NCBI GenBank assembly: GCA_039566865.1
Contig: CM076949.1
Coordinates: forward strand, 9,959,501 to 10,023,500
Reading direction: 5' to 3'
DNA: 64,000 bases
Origin: Aurelia coerulea
Taxonomy: Eukaryota; Cnidaria; Scyphozoa; Semaeostomeae; Ulmaridae
The position numbers and the translations under genes are program-made. Positions within the stretch are counted from its first letter, which is position 1, and each line of letters starts with the position of its first letter. Positions 1 to 11,157 of this stretch are shown here, one piece after another. Under the pieces are notes generated by a model. It did no database searches. It was given only the letters and a program-made list of their open reading frames with translations, and was not told the DNA's origin.

Positions 1-208
1 TTGTTTTAGATTTATCGTTGTTTCATTTGAAAGAAATTAGATCCCGCTGGCTGGCTGAAATTGTCGAAATCTTTATTGTTTTGATTGTCAAAGGAACGCA
101 AGTTTGTCTGGTTCACTCATTCCGAAAAAGTTTGAAGGCGTGGAAAAGTCACATGACCTCTATCACAGCTAGGAAGTCTCCCTGCGGCACGCCCGATCAA
201 TCGAATTT

Positions 209-228
209 ATCAATCAATCAATCAATCG
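209..228. repeat. (ATCA)n short tandem repeat
   Basis: Five repeats of a four-base TCAA-type unit. The same unit ends a LINE 3' tail at 12.90 kb, so this may be a remnant LINE tail, but no LINE sequence was recognised beside it. Confidence 0.6.
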
Positions 229-266
229 ACCGACCAAGTTTCGGTCAAATTCTCGTACATTAGAAT

Positions 267-363
267 GTAATACACCTACTGTGCTTGCGCATTCGTAAAT
301 CTCTTCACTGAGCAAGCGCATTAGTACGGTCTCATTGGTACGCAAGCACAGTAGGCGTATTAC
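267..363. repeat. 97-bp hairpin, MITE-like
   Basis: Arms at 267-289 and 341-363 are inverted copies matching at 22 of 23 positions, with a loop of about 50 bp. The core reads CACCTACTGTGCTTGCG on the left. A small palindromic non-autonomous DNA element is the simplest reading. No clear target duplication was seen. Confidence 0.5.
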
Positions 364-1065
364 ATCATCCTGTGGACCGTTGCTTTGCCTCGATCGTCTG
401 GCGATTGAACGAAGGGTTGAGTAGCCGTAGCAAAGGAGGCATATTTTGGCAATGCTCGGAGTTTGAATAAGATGTCGCTATCAAAGCATGCAAAGGGGTC
501 GTTGAGCTGTGTATCGTTGGGCTTTGTTGAAGGGTTGAATGCTCACAAGCTGCAAACTGGACAGGAAAAGTTCGAAGCGGCCTGCACAGTTGGCGAGAAC
601 CAGCCGACCTTTCTCTTTTTTCTCTCTGGATGTTCTTTGGAGACTGGGTCGACTGATAGGCCTAATGTTTTGGTGGAGAGATGCGAGGAACATCATCAAA
701 ACAGAGAAAGACGATATGGAATATGATAAAGTTTTATATCATTAATATCTAAACTAATTTTACAATCATACGCTGCTACCTGTGGTGAGAGCGTATTTTT
801 TACCTATTCTGTCTTGAGATAATTTTTCAGTGTCTGTAAAGGCAAAGAATATGTTGAATGTGCGAAATTCATTTTTCTCGTCGAGATTTCGATGTGTTGT
901 TGGTTTCATCCTGACATCATGCTACTTATTTTGCTTTAATATCTCAATTTAACAAATACGATGGCAGTATGAAAGACAGTATGAAAGATGTTTTGATTTT
1001 TGAAGAAGTCGCTGATTGTTTATATTAAAAGTCGTTTTCTTATTTTTGATAAAAGTCGTTTACAG
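364..1065. other. No recognisable gene
   Basis: Unassigned sequence upstream of the P-like transposase. Open frames of 70-90 codons occur at about 463-745 but show no THAP zinc-finger pattern or other known motif. An upstream exon of the transposase could lie here but cannot be placed. Confidence 0.4.
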
Positions 1066-3443
1066 ATAAGAATGGAAAATGGCACTTGATTCCTGGCAGT
1101 TTACCTTCTGAGCTTCTACCAAAGAAGAGCTTGGAGCTACCAGAAAAGCCGCAAAGGAGAGCTGTCAATTATGAAGTCAATGTGGAACTCCCAGAGAGAA
1201 TTTGTTATGAAAATCTAGCAGACATTGATCAAGATCTCAAATACATTAAACATCCCTGGCTGGTTTTGCAGAGATCAGAAGACCAATACATCTTCGGAAA
1301 GGTGTCACCTCTTGGGGACATAATTTTCAAGATACTTGTTTCAAAATCACTAGATTTTAAAGTTTATTGCCATTCAGCTCTGTTGCCAAGTTCCCATCAT
1401 TTGCATAAAATTTGTTTTGAAAAAACACGTATACAGTGGTTGATAACAGAAATAGAAGCTGCTAAAGAATGTGAGGGCATCTGTGGTGAAGAATTAGTAA
1501 AGTATGGTGATATTCCGTCAAAAGACACATCAAAGAGATTTTATAAACATGTTGATACAAAGACTCTGCTTGAGAAGCAAACAACCCCAGTGCTATATAG
1601 TACTTGTATAAGGTCATGTGAATGCCTGTTCCTGTCAGATGCTAATATTTGTGGGCCCTGTAAAACTATTGAAAAATATCTAAAACAAAAACTGAGAATT
1701 GAGAATAATGTAAGTAACAAAACATTATCACTGTCAGCACCACTACATAGTGCAGCAAAGAAGAGACTAATCAATACAGTAATTCTAGCAAGGGCGAAGG
1801 AAAAAAACTTAAATGAGAGAATTAAACTGCTAGAGCAGAAAATACAGACAGAAGGTGTTAAGGTAGATAGTGATGTCCATGATGATCTGCGAGGTATCAT
1901 TGAAAGTAATTTGGCTTTTGTCAATAAAAATTCTTTTGCCGATCTATTTTGGAAAGAACAAGTCAAAGCATTTGACAGGAGTTCATCTGGGATCAGGTGG
2001 CATCCAATGATGATACGATTTGCTCTCCACTTGCACCTCCGATCACCCTTTGCCTACAATGCGTTAAGGGAAAGCAAAGTCCTCAAACTGCCTTCAGATT
2101 GTACACTAAGGTATTACAGCAACATTGTACACCCAAGTGCTGGATTCAAGAAAGAGGTATTTAATGAGCTCAAGCAAGACATTTCTAAGTACAGCCACCC
2201 ATCACAGAAGTATGTGACATTAATGTTTGATGAAATGTCAGTGAAGGATGATTTGGTGCATGACAAAGTAACAGGAGAGCTGATTGGATTTGTTGAGGTT
2301 GGAAAGAACATGGGCGCATTTATGAAACAGGGGTATAAAGCAGGTAACCTAGTTGACAAAGTTGCAACCAATGTCCTTGTTCTAATGGTCTGTGGGTTAA
2401 CATCAACTGTTGAGGAGGCAATTGCTTATTTTGCCACCCAAAGCTCTTCTGGAACTATTATTTTCGTTTGCAGTGGAAGGCAGTCGGTTATTTGGAAACA
2501 TTTGCCAATGTCAAAGTAATAGCATTGGCATCAGACAAAGCAAGTCCAAATCAGTTTTTTTATCAGATGCATAAAAGTGAAGATGAGGAGATAGCTTATA
2601 AAGCTAAAAATCCTTTTGCAAGAGATGGGGAAAGGAACGTCTATTTTTTCTCAGATGCCCCCCACTTACTGAAAACTCTAAGAAACAATCTTGCTATTTC
2701 CGGATCTGGGAAAACACTAGGCTTTTGTGGAACCAGAGTCATGACTTGTTGTGGAAGCGTGTGCGGGATTGTTATGAAGAGGATGCCACGTGCCAAGTAA
2801 GGAAACTACCAAAGCTAACAAGTAAACATATATATTCGAATAGCTATTCAGTTATGAGAGTTAATCTTGCAGCACAAGTAATGAGTCATTCAGTTTCAAG
2901 TGTTATGAAAGCATACTGCCCAGCTGAATCTTTTGAGACTGCTAAATTCATAGCTTTAATTGATAGATTTTTTGATTGCATGAACAGTCGATCTCTGCAT
3001 GAGGCTGACAAAAAGAGAAAGCCCTTCTTGGCACCATAGATGATCCAAGATTTGACTTTTTAGAGAAAGATTTCCTTGGTTATATGGATAAATGGAAAAC
3101 AGCTGTGGAAAAACGAAAAGGTGACTTTTCAAATGCAGAGCGAGCTAAAATGTTCATTTCGCAACAAACATATGATGGTATTAGAGTTTCTGTACATTCA
3201 CTGGTTGAATGTACAAATTATTTACTGGAGAATGGGTTCCAATATGTTTTAAGTAGCAAGTTCAACCAAGACCCATTGGAGCAACACTTTGGGCGACACA
3301 GAATGTTGGCAAGAAGATCAACAAATCCAACAATTCAAGCGTATGGCTATCAAGAAAGAAAGTTGAGTTTGCAAAGATCATTGGCATTAACATTAACACC
3401 TAAGGCCAATGTACGAGGGATAAGAGGAAAGCGGATGGAGTAA
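1066..3443 (+). pseudogene. P-element/THAP9-like transposase, frameshifted
   Basis: Cut-and-paste DNA transposase core of the P-element superfamily. Matching pieces lie in consecutive frames: 1086-2462, 2468-2724, 2725-3035 and 3040-3443. Family landmarks are in order: KWHLIPGSLPSELLP near the start, RWHPMMIRFALHLHLRSP, FDEMSVKDDL (first acidic residue), ASDKASPNQFF (second) and FNQDPLEQHFGRHR (C-terminal acidic motif). Frame changes fall near 2463, 2725 and 3035, each beside a short homopolymer, and almost no internal stops occur, so recent decay or assembly indels are both possible. The exon probably begins after the AG at 1064-1065, which reads like a splice acceptor. No N-terminal THAP zinc finger was found, so the 5' exon is missing or unplaced. 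The gene converges on the unknown gene at 6.4-7.9 kb. Confidence 0.8.
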
Positions 3444-3624
3444 CAATTTCTGCAAGTCCACTGAAAAGAAAAAAATGATTAACTGATTCATGTTGTGGAG
3501 CTGATCATTACAGTAGGTACATATTGCACTACACGAGGTGTTTCATAAAAATGCAAACTATAATTGCAAACTTTCACAAATTGATCCAATTTGAATACTA
3601 GATGCAATGCACTGAATGCATATA

Positions 3625-4326
3625 TTGTTGGGGAGATGAGATCGGGTTTGTTCGCGGAAATTAAATGTCCCCCCGTGCATACAGTAGATACGGATGCGTA
3701 TTAGCAATTTTAACATCGATACGTTGCAGCCCCCGTCTATTATCCACAACAAACCATTACGACTGCTGGATAGCTTTGAATGAACGGCAGATTGGCAAAG
3801 CGATAGCCGCGAGCTCCTCACACGCCTGCAACCCGAGTTCGAATCCCTTTAAGAGTAACTTTTTATTTTATAATTTTTTCTTCACGTCCGGGTCCCTCCT
3901 TGTTCTGCTAGTGCGATATGGTATGAACATCATATTCTGAGCTCTCCATAATGCAAGCAATGGGCTTTAAACCAAAACCAACCCCACGTTTAGGCTAAGA
4001 GCAAAGAGGCATCGCACCACTTGGACCGACGGGTATTTGTCTCACGACACAAGCACTCTACAGCATACTGTGTCGAGCTGTGTACTGTTGTTTCCCTGCT
4101 TACCCCTGATAACAACGAGTGAAGATTGCCGTGAAGTGTCCTAATTTTGCGGGAAACTCTCCGTAATTTTTATTTTCCTTGTTATTCCTTGTTAGAACTC
4201 TAGTAGTAATTCAAAACCTAACTGCAATACGCATGCGCATCTACCGCAAGAAGCAGATTGCTCTGTGAACAAACCACTTACGCTTTTGTTCTACACAATA
4301 GAATCGAGACCTCGTCTCCCCAACAA
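3625..4326. mobile_element. 702-bp TIR element with 4-bp TSD (TATA)
   Basis: The left end reads TTGTTGGGGAGATGAG and the right end is its inverted copy with one mismatch over about 16 bp. TATA flanks it on both sides (3621-3624 and 4327-4330), as a 4-bp target duplication. It carries no coding capacity. The TIR matches the element at 11158-11969, so they form a family. Superfamilies with 4-bp duplications include Sola and Chapaev; the family here is not assigned. Confidence 0.6.
3777..3860 (+). other. Weak tRNA-like segment (A/B-box resemblance)
   Basis: TTGGCAAAGCGATAG resembles a Pol III A box. About 45 bp later GAGTTCGAATCCC resembles a B box/T loop. The T stem does not pair well and no acceptor stem is convincing, so this is at most a decayed tRNA-derived SINE or tRNA remnant inside the 702-bp element. 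Confidence 0.25.
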
Positions 4327-4330
4327 TATA

Positions 4331-4709
4331 TATTTTCAAAGAAACTGCTTAAGAAACTCCTCAGCATATTTTTAACCTGTTTCCTGTTTTACTCAGAAAG
4401 TACTTTAGTAATTTCTAAAGGGTGGAAAAGGCTTAAAAACATTGTCTTTTTTAAATGTTCATGAGGGCACAACAGGTCGTGAGCATGAAAATCGTTATGA
4501 AACCTTGAGAAACTCATAAGAAACTCCAAGTACTCAAAATCTGATAATCTTAAGAAACTTTCAGTTGGGCCCAAATTCTTACAGTTGCTTATAAAAATAT
4601 GTGTATAACGTCTAAAAGCACAGTTTACAGTCTTTCCAATGATATGCAGTTTGGATGCATCAATGAAATTATTAAATCATTTTGATGTATTTACAGCAAT
4701 AAATGTCAA
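4331..4709. other. No recognisable feature
   Basis: AT-rich sequence between two non-autonomous elements. No motif or repeat was recognised. Confidence 0.4.
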
Positions 4710-4713
4710 TTAA

Positions 4714-5882
4714 GGTAACTCTGCTTTCCGCTCTAGTGCACAGCGAGATGCCGTTACGCAAAATCACTCTCCTCAGAAAACAGTTAATTTCTCCCATATT
4801 ATTCGGCCTATCGAAAAACGGTAAAAAGGATGTTGTTCTGTATAGTCTGGGCAATCGAAAGATGTGTAAATCACAATGTTTCCGTCAACGCTGGCTTCGC
4901 AAATCCTAGTTCAAATCTTTTTGTTGGTTTTATAAAAGTGGATTTATCTCCAAAACTACTCGAAAAATGTTCGATTTTTTTTCGCTCCATCCTTAGCTAG
5001 GTAGTTGATCTACAACTGTGCCAAGTCTGATTGAAAAAGCTAGGCTAGATTTCCTGCAATCGAATTTTATGTTTCTGTTTACTTTTCGACAGCGAAAGGG
5101 AGAAACCTTGGTCAACAGAATACCATGCTATGCAGCACGCTTGCAAAAGCTCAGTCTTGAAATAACTGTCAGAAACGTTTCCATTGGCAAACAAATGGAC
5201 GTCTTCTGTTGGGAATACCATACCCAAGTCTCAATGGAAATCCTTAGTGCGCTCTTAAAAGTATCATTTGCATCTATTGATTGAGAGTTACTGACTGTTA
5301 CCAGCAACTTCACAAAACCATGCTTTGGGTGTCTTTCGAGACTTTCGTAAGCATTCACAGATCATCAATTTCTTTCAGAGTCCTTAGTGAGCATAGAATT
5401 GCAATGAGCACAGATCAAGAATTAAATTTTTTGCAAAAACATTCTACGGGCGTTCAAATCGTTCTACATGGGCTAAACTATTGACCAACGCTTTTCCCCT
5501 TCGATGTCGAAAAGTAAACAGAAATATAAAATTCGATTGCAGAAAATCTAGCCTAGCTTTTTCAATCAGACTTGGCAAAGTTGTAGATCAACTACCTAGC
5601 TAAAGATGGAACGAAAAAAAATCGAAACTTTTTCGAGTAGTTTTGGAGATAAATCCACTTTTCTGAAATCAGCAAAAAGATTTGAGCAAGGATTTGCGAA
5701 GCCAGGGTTGACGGAAACATTGCGATTTATACATCTTTCGATTGCCCAGATTATACAGAACAAGATCCTTTTTACTGCTTTTCGATAGGCCGAATAATAT
5801 TGGAGAAATTATCTGTTTTCTGAGGAGAGGGGTTTTGCCAAACGGCATTTTGCTGTGCACTAGAGCGGAAAGCAGAGTTACC
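4714..5882. mobile_element. Foldback element with about 390-bp inverted arms, TTAA flanks
   Basis: The arms (about 4714-5101 and 5494-5882) are long inverted copies, the outer part reading GGTAACTCTGCTTTCCGC. Both ends abut TTAA (4710-4713 and 5883-5886), the duplication typical of piggyBac, Kolobok and Sola3 transposons. The roughly 390-bp loop holds no recognisable coding sequence. It is a non-autonomous foldback-type derivative. Matching open frames in the two arms are a by-product of the inverted repeat, not genes. Confidence 0.7.
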
Positions 5883-5886
5883 TTAA

Positions 5887-6422
5887 GTGATGAATATGTG
5901 CCTGAGCTGGAGATCATAGGAAAAAAGATAGATAGTGCTTTCAGATGGTACTGCATGCATCAAGGTAATTGAAATATCATTATTGTCTGTTAAGAATCTC
6001 AAAAAATGAGGGTTGGATTTTTTTCTGGAACACCTTGAAAGAGCAGTTTATTGATCAATACCATGCACACATTTTCTTAGAAAAAACAAAAATTTGACCC
6101 AGAACTGAAAGCTTCTGAACATTCTTATTATTTACACATTAAAAGTGAGATAACATTCTGGATTTTTTGCATTTATGTCCTAATAGAGGTTTCGCAACAA
6201 TTTAATGCCATTTTGTTTAACTCCTTCCATCTTACAGTATCTCCCATCTGTTTCTCTTTTTATCTAAATTTTCTTCTTCAAATTTTGGTTGTCATATATC
6301 ACAAAGATTTACAATGGGTTTTTCCAACTCAAATGGAAAAATACAATATCATCCTAATTAAACAAAGTGAAAATATGATAATGTGGGTTTCCTCCTCTAA
6401 AAGAGAAGTTCCTTCAAAATTA
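5887..6422. other. No recognisable feature
   Basis: AT-rich spacer between the foldback element and the 3' end of the minus-strand unknown gene. Nothing recognised. Confidence 0.4.
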
Positions 6423-7915
6423 TCACATCTCACAGCTATGAACTTGATGTTTTACTTTCTTTTTCATTGTGTTTAGTTTTAAGTTCTTTACGAATGCCTT
6501 TCTTTTTCTTTGTAGTTTTGATTCCTTGCGATATTGCTCAGCAAGCTGCTTAGCATGATTATGGCAACGAATCTTGATGTACAGGGCAATGCAACTTTTA
6601 AGAAAATGAATTTTATCCAATTCTATGAGAGTTCCATCCTCTTGAATGGCTTCAAAATACTTTTGAGTGATATCAGATCTGGAAATGCATTCTCCAAGTA
6701 AGGACTTTGAATCAATGGCTGACGTTTCTTCTTGGACTTTGGTGCGAAAAATTGATTCAACAGTAATGAAAATGTCACATACAGCTTGTTTAGGGTACTT
6801 AAGTCCTCCCCTATTAAGGCTGTGAATCCATTTGTCATTTTGGATGGTCATTTCTTCAGTCTTTATTAACATGCCAAGTCGATTAATGTCTGTTGATATT
6901 TTATCACTAGCAGCTGTACTCTTAGATTTGCGTAACAGATTGTAGAATTGCTTTGTAAGCTTGTGAATTACAAATCCAGATATGTAAACAACAACATCTT
7001 TTTCGTGTTCAGATAATGTTGCATTCTCTTTGACTGTTGAAGCTTGCTGCTTTGGCATAATGCTCAGCAAAAATATGCATGAAATTTAACATAAACCAAG
7101 ATATAAAATCTGTTGTGGATCCATAAAGTTGTTGCACTAAAGATTGTACCATGTTTTCATTATTGGTCATAATGTGAAATTGTTTCATACATTCCTCAAA
7201 ACTAGCATAAGATGCTTTACTTCCAAGCATGGAATGAGGCAACTTAAATCTAAATTGGTCAAGGTTTTCAGTTCATCTAACCGTAGGCCATAAATCTCAT
7301 TTAGCATATCATCTTCTCTCATAATTCCAAGTGTTTTCAATCCAAGATTTGTCAAGGTTTCAAGGTCTATTAAGGCAGACTTCTTTTCCTTGGAGCTCTT
7401 TGGTTTTCTCTGCTTCCTTTGGAATTCCACTTCTTTTGCACTTGAATCACTTCCTTGAAGATCAACAATCGTTTCAGGGATATGTTGCTCATCACAATAA
7501 CGAATAATGATTTCCTGTAGAAAAAAACAGCTAAATTTACGAATTTGTTGTTGTAAATTGAGAGAAACTTAGAGACTCAAACAACATGGTGTTTCATCAT
7601 TCACAGAGGAGGAGAGCTGTCTGAACAGTGGTCCTATCGTATTAAAGATATCGTGCCAAAGTTAACAAGGAAAGGAAAGTAGCATGTCAAAAAGGCAAAG
7701 CAAAAAGGTTAGGGCTTAGTTTGGGCTAGGCCCGCTGTATTTTCTCGCTTCTCGCAAAAATAATACCAGCTGGCGAGTTGCAGAGGAAAGTGAACAAGTT
7801 CATCGGCAAATTACACACTTTTTATCAAATGTTTTAAATCCATCCCACTTACCTCGACGAATTCATCCACTAGAAAATCGTCCAAATCCAGATCAAAATC
7901 AGTTTCATCGTCCAT
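6423..7915 (-). pseudogene. Two-exon unknown gene, transposon-associated, frameshifted
   Basis: Exon 1 (7915 to 7853, 21 codons) starts MDDETDFDLDLDDFLVDEFV and ends at a GTAAGT donor. Exon 2 starts at 7514 after a polypyrimidine tract and ACAG, in phase 0, and runs to 6423. The acidic N-terminus leads into a lysine-rich stretch, then a C-terminal region with KDVVVYISGFVIHKL, RGGLKYPKQAVCDIF and a basic tail. I recall similar C-terminal patterns in uncharacterised cnidarian transposon-associated proteins; the function is unknown. Frame changes near 7245 and 7040 break the frame. It converges with the P-like transposase, so it may be a second gene of one element or an unrelated neighbour. No enclosing TIR pair was found. 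Confidence 0.55.
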
Positions 7916-8118
7916 CTTTCTATCATAGCTAAACCGGAAACAAGGCTTGCACTTGTAAATTCAAGACAATAGAAACGCAACGCAGGGGGTACTGAGACAA
8001 AAGAGCGCTATTGTTTACATCACCACTTTCCAATCCAGTCCTCCTTTCTATTATCGATGGTTGGAGTGTCCTCAATTAGTACCTTGTTGCTAAATATTTA
8101 GACACTGAAATAAAGTTC

Positions 8119-8145
8119 ATAATAATAATAACAATATTATTAAGA
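8119..8145. repeat. Short (AAT)n tract at the 5' edge of a PLE
   Basis: Imperfect AAT repeats directly precede the 5'-truncated Penelope-like element. Confidence 0.7.
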
Positions 8146-8153
8146 AAGGAAGC

Positions 8154-9128
8154 ACTCTTGTCACTGATTTATACACAAAACCAACAGACACCCATCAGCT
8201 CCTACATCGCTCTTCCTGCCATCCTTATCATACTAAAAAGGGTATACCTTATGGCCAAGCCCTTCGTATTCGACGAATTTGTTCGGAGGATTCTTCGTTT
8301 AACGAACACTTGGCTGATCTAAAATCTTGGCTTATTGATCGGGGATATAAGGGTGGGGAGATTGACACTCAGTTGGAGAGAGTCAAATGTTGGCAAAGGG
8401 ATACCCTTTTAATAGGGAATCTAAATCTAAGGATGGCACGAGGATACCCCTCGTCCTTACTTTTCATCCTGCACTTAATGGGGTTCATGAAATCTTGAGG
8501 AAATGTGAAAATATTCTTCTTGTTGATCGTGAGCATCGCAGGATTTTTTCGGGAAAACTTTTCGTTTCATTTAGAAGGGCCAAAAACTTGAAAGATACCT
8601 TGGTTCGGGCAAAATTGAAACCGGTAAACGAGGAGCTGGTGGAAAAGGGTATGCGTAAGTGCAATGGTAGAAGGTGTCAAATATGCCCTATGATGCGAGA
8701 GGGGTCCACGTTTTATAATGCAGATGATTCTGGGTTTTTTAGGAACTTTTCAGGGGCGTATGACTGCAACTCGGATTATGTAGTATACTTGCTACAATGC
8801 GAATGTTGCAATAAAAAGTATGTCGGTAGTACGAAGACTAAATTTCGCCAGAGATTTAACGTCTATAAATCGTATTTTCGGACCTACAAACAAAAGCGTC
8901 TCAGTGGTAATCTTCATACAGGTAAGCCGGTCCCACAGGCAAGCCTTTTCTCTCACTTTTTTGAACAAAATCATCGGGGTGTGTTTTCGGTAAAAATAAG
9001 CATCATCGATGGTGCAGGTGACGTATATTCGCTCCGTAGAAAGGAGCTTTTTTGGCAGTATAAATTGGGTTTATTTTCTCCACTGGGCGGATGTCGAGTT
9101 GGACTTGTTTGCCTGCGGGAGCGCTTAA
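8154..9128 (+). pseudogene. PLE-1: 5'-truncated Penelope-like RT C-terminus + GIY-YIG
   Basis: The C-terminal part of a Penelope-like retroelement polyprotein, which reverse-transcribes element RNA and nicks target DNA. It starts after the RT catalytic core at LVTDLYTKPTDTHQLLHR, continues through KKGIPYGQALRIRRICS, a Cys-rich knuckle (CNGRRCQICP) and a GIY-YIG nuclease (YVVYLLQCECCNKKYVGS, then RQRFNVYKSYFR and the Glu in RRKELFWQYK). The frame changes near 8390-8415, and a small out-of-frame deletion near 9080 removes the usual LNERAA segment before DVELDLFACGSA and the stop at 9126-9128. The RT fingers and palm are absent. The tail continues to a hammerhead motif and a TAA array. Confidence 0.9.
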
Positions 9129-9590
9129 TCCTTCTACCGTTGCACTTAGATCTCAGGAGAAGGGGAGGGGATGCTGGCTGTTTAACTTCGTGCAGTTTGC
9201 ACGTGGTGTTGGGGTGGAATTCCCCATCGGGCCATTCGGGATTTAGCAACTTAAGCAAATCCTTGGAGGGTTACTGGCTGGCGTCTGTTTTCCTGTTTCC
9301 TTGTAAACATTTATATTTCGGCTGACACTCTCAATTCCATGTGGGTAAAAGGTTAAAAGATAGACTGTATGATTGTAATTTTATGGTTTGGAATGTGTCT
9401 AGGGTATTTTTGTTTTTATCTAAATAAGTTTATGTTAATTTTGTTTACGCTGTAAAACGTCTGTATTAGTGCAAGTCTATAGTTTGGAATGTATCAAGGG
9501 TATCGTAATTTTGATTTTATGTAGATTTTATGTTAATCTAATTTTATTTACATTGTATATAAACCTGGCTGTCCGGAGTTGTAAAGTAAA

Positions 9591-9640
9591 CTGATGAAGA
9601 TTTTAATCGAAACGTCTTGACAAATAACAGTGTGTTTTTA
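9591..9640 (+). ncRNA. Hammerhead-ribozyme-like motif, PLE-1 tail
   Basis: CTGATGA, then a short stem II (GATT-TT-AATC), then GAAA: the invariant hammerhead core order. A possible stem III (CGTCTTG with CAGTGTG, wobble pairs and one mismatch) follows. Hammerhead motifs in terminal repeats of Penelope-like elements are established. It lies 3' of the PLE coding region, just before the TAA tail. The cleavage triplet was not fixed by hand. Confidence 0.65.
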
Positions 9641-9689
9641 TATATTTTATTTTCTGTTGTTTTTTGATGGTGCTTTTAGTTTAATTTAA

Positions 9690-9879
9690 TAATAACAATA
9701 ATAATAATGATAATAATAACATTGCATTACAACATGAACATTGTCACATTCTTCATTTTTTGCACTTGGAAAGATTTCTGTAAATATAAAAATGAATTTT
9801 GGTATCTTGCAAATTTAGTTGTATTTTTTTTTGTTTAGCCAATAATCAGATCTGATAATAATCTGATAATAATAACAAC

Positions 9880-9911
<32 letters not shown>

Positions 9912-9919
9912 TAATATTG
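9690..9919. repeat. Interrupted (AAT)n arrays
   Basis: Two AAT-rich tracts (about 9690-9720 and 9848-9919) flank about 130 bp of AT-rich sequence that was not identified. The first is the 3' tail of PLE-1. Confidence 0.8.
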
Positions 9920-10300
9920 AAAAAAGATTACTGGGGGTGGTTGTGGCTGTATTTTTCAGAGCGGTCGGGGCCAACTTTTAGGTAAGCTGCTTACGGATGC
10001 AATTCCAGCTAATCTGATAATCCTTTGATATTATCCTTTTAATTTGTGTACTTATAATTTGCAGGGTCTCTTAAAAATTTTTTTCCAGAAAAAATAGACC
10101 AATTATGTGTCACGTGACCTCATCTATGACGTCATCTTTAAGAAAATTGCAAAAATTAGTTAGCGGCCTTTCTGCAAGGATATTTCGACCCAAAACGTTT
10201 TACAGCAGCAATAAATAGATTAAATCTGATCAATAGGGTTGTTTCCACCTAATTGGTGTAATTTTGTTGGAATTTTGTGCACCATTGGACCCAGACAGTA
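9920..10300. other. No recognisable feature
   Basis: Unassigned sequence, apart from a TGACGTCA palindrome at about 10128. Such palindromes also lie inside elements I and II, but no terminal module was found here. Confidence 0.35.
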
Positions 10301-11128
10301 TTAATTCTTGCTTCAGATAAAAATAATGTGGCCCCTCAGAATATGAACAATCACAAATATAAAATTTGCCAATTGCCAGATACCAAAGGCAGTGTTCTCT
10401 CATCACCGGGGCCAAAGTTTGGGATTTCAAATGCACTGGCAAAATGTGCACTCCCGCAGCAACCGAAATAGTTGGGGGTTAGAGAAAATTTTTTAGATTT
10501 TTTCTCCACAAATCAGTGCACTCAATGTCCATGGCAGAGACAGACATCCCTGTCATGAAATAAAGGAGCATGGTACGATTTTAGGTTGTAGGTGGGCGGG
10601 TGAAAGAAATCACAAAACCTTACGAAATGCCAGATCTTTACCACGCCTTTCTGCTTTGCAAACCAAATCGAAAGATTTCCAAATCTATTGTCTATGAAAG
10701 GCATACTGCGAAAGATTGACTGCTTTGTTGGTCAACCTATTTCTACGCTTCTAGTAAAAGTATTCTTTTGAAAACCAGCCAAATGCGAGGCAAGCAGTGT
10801 TCCAAATAATTCAAAAAGTGAATAAACAATCTTCTGGGAATCGAGTGATACGTGTTTTCTACGCATGTAACAATGAACAAATTTACGAATCACCGAACAC
10901 AAAGACTGATTGCTGAAAAAAGTCTTCGTTTGCAAAAAACAACAAAACGCGTGCTAAATTATTGGAAAAGTGAATAAAACAATCTGCTGATAATTGAGTG
11001 ATACGTGTAGTTACCAATGTCATGAACAAAATGAATCGTAAACAAGGTTGTGGGACACCATTTATAAGCAAACGCTCGCAGCATCTCCAGCGAATTAACT
11101 GGGATATAAAATTTCATTCTTATCCCTA
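10301..11128 (-). mobile_element. TAGGGATAAG element, copy A (828 bp)
   Basis: A solo copy of an unclassified interspersed element present four times in this window. In its reference orientation (here the minus strand) it begins TAGGGATAAG, with a GGGATA...TATCCC hairpin at that end, and ends CAAGAATTAA. It has no long ORF and no terminal inverted repeats. Copies C and D have the same short structure. Target duplication is unresolved: at most 0-3 bp fits all copies. Confidence 0.75.
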
Positions 11129-11157
11129 CTAAGATTCCCCGAGGGTATCCTCACATA

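Noticed and set aside
3777..3860. tRNA gene
   Set aside because: A- and B-box-like strings are present, but T-stem and acceptor pairing fail; kept only as a weak tRNA-like segment.
5018..5484. 60-90 codon frames in the foldback loop
   Set aside because: No known motif, overlapping on both strands, inside a non-autonomous element.
4672..5956. Paired open frames sharing KVTLLSALVHS and LLRKQ
   Set aside because: They are mirror translations of the two arms of the foldback element.
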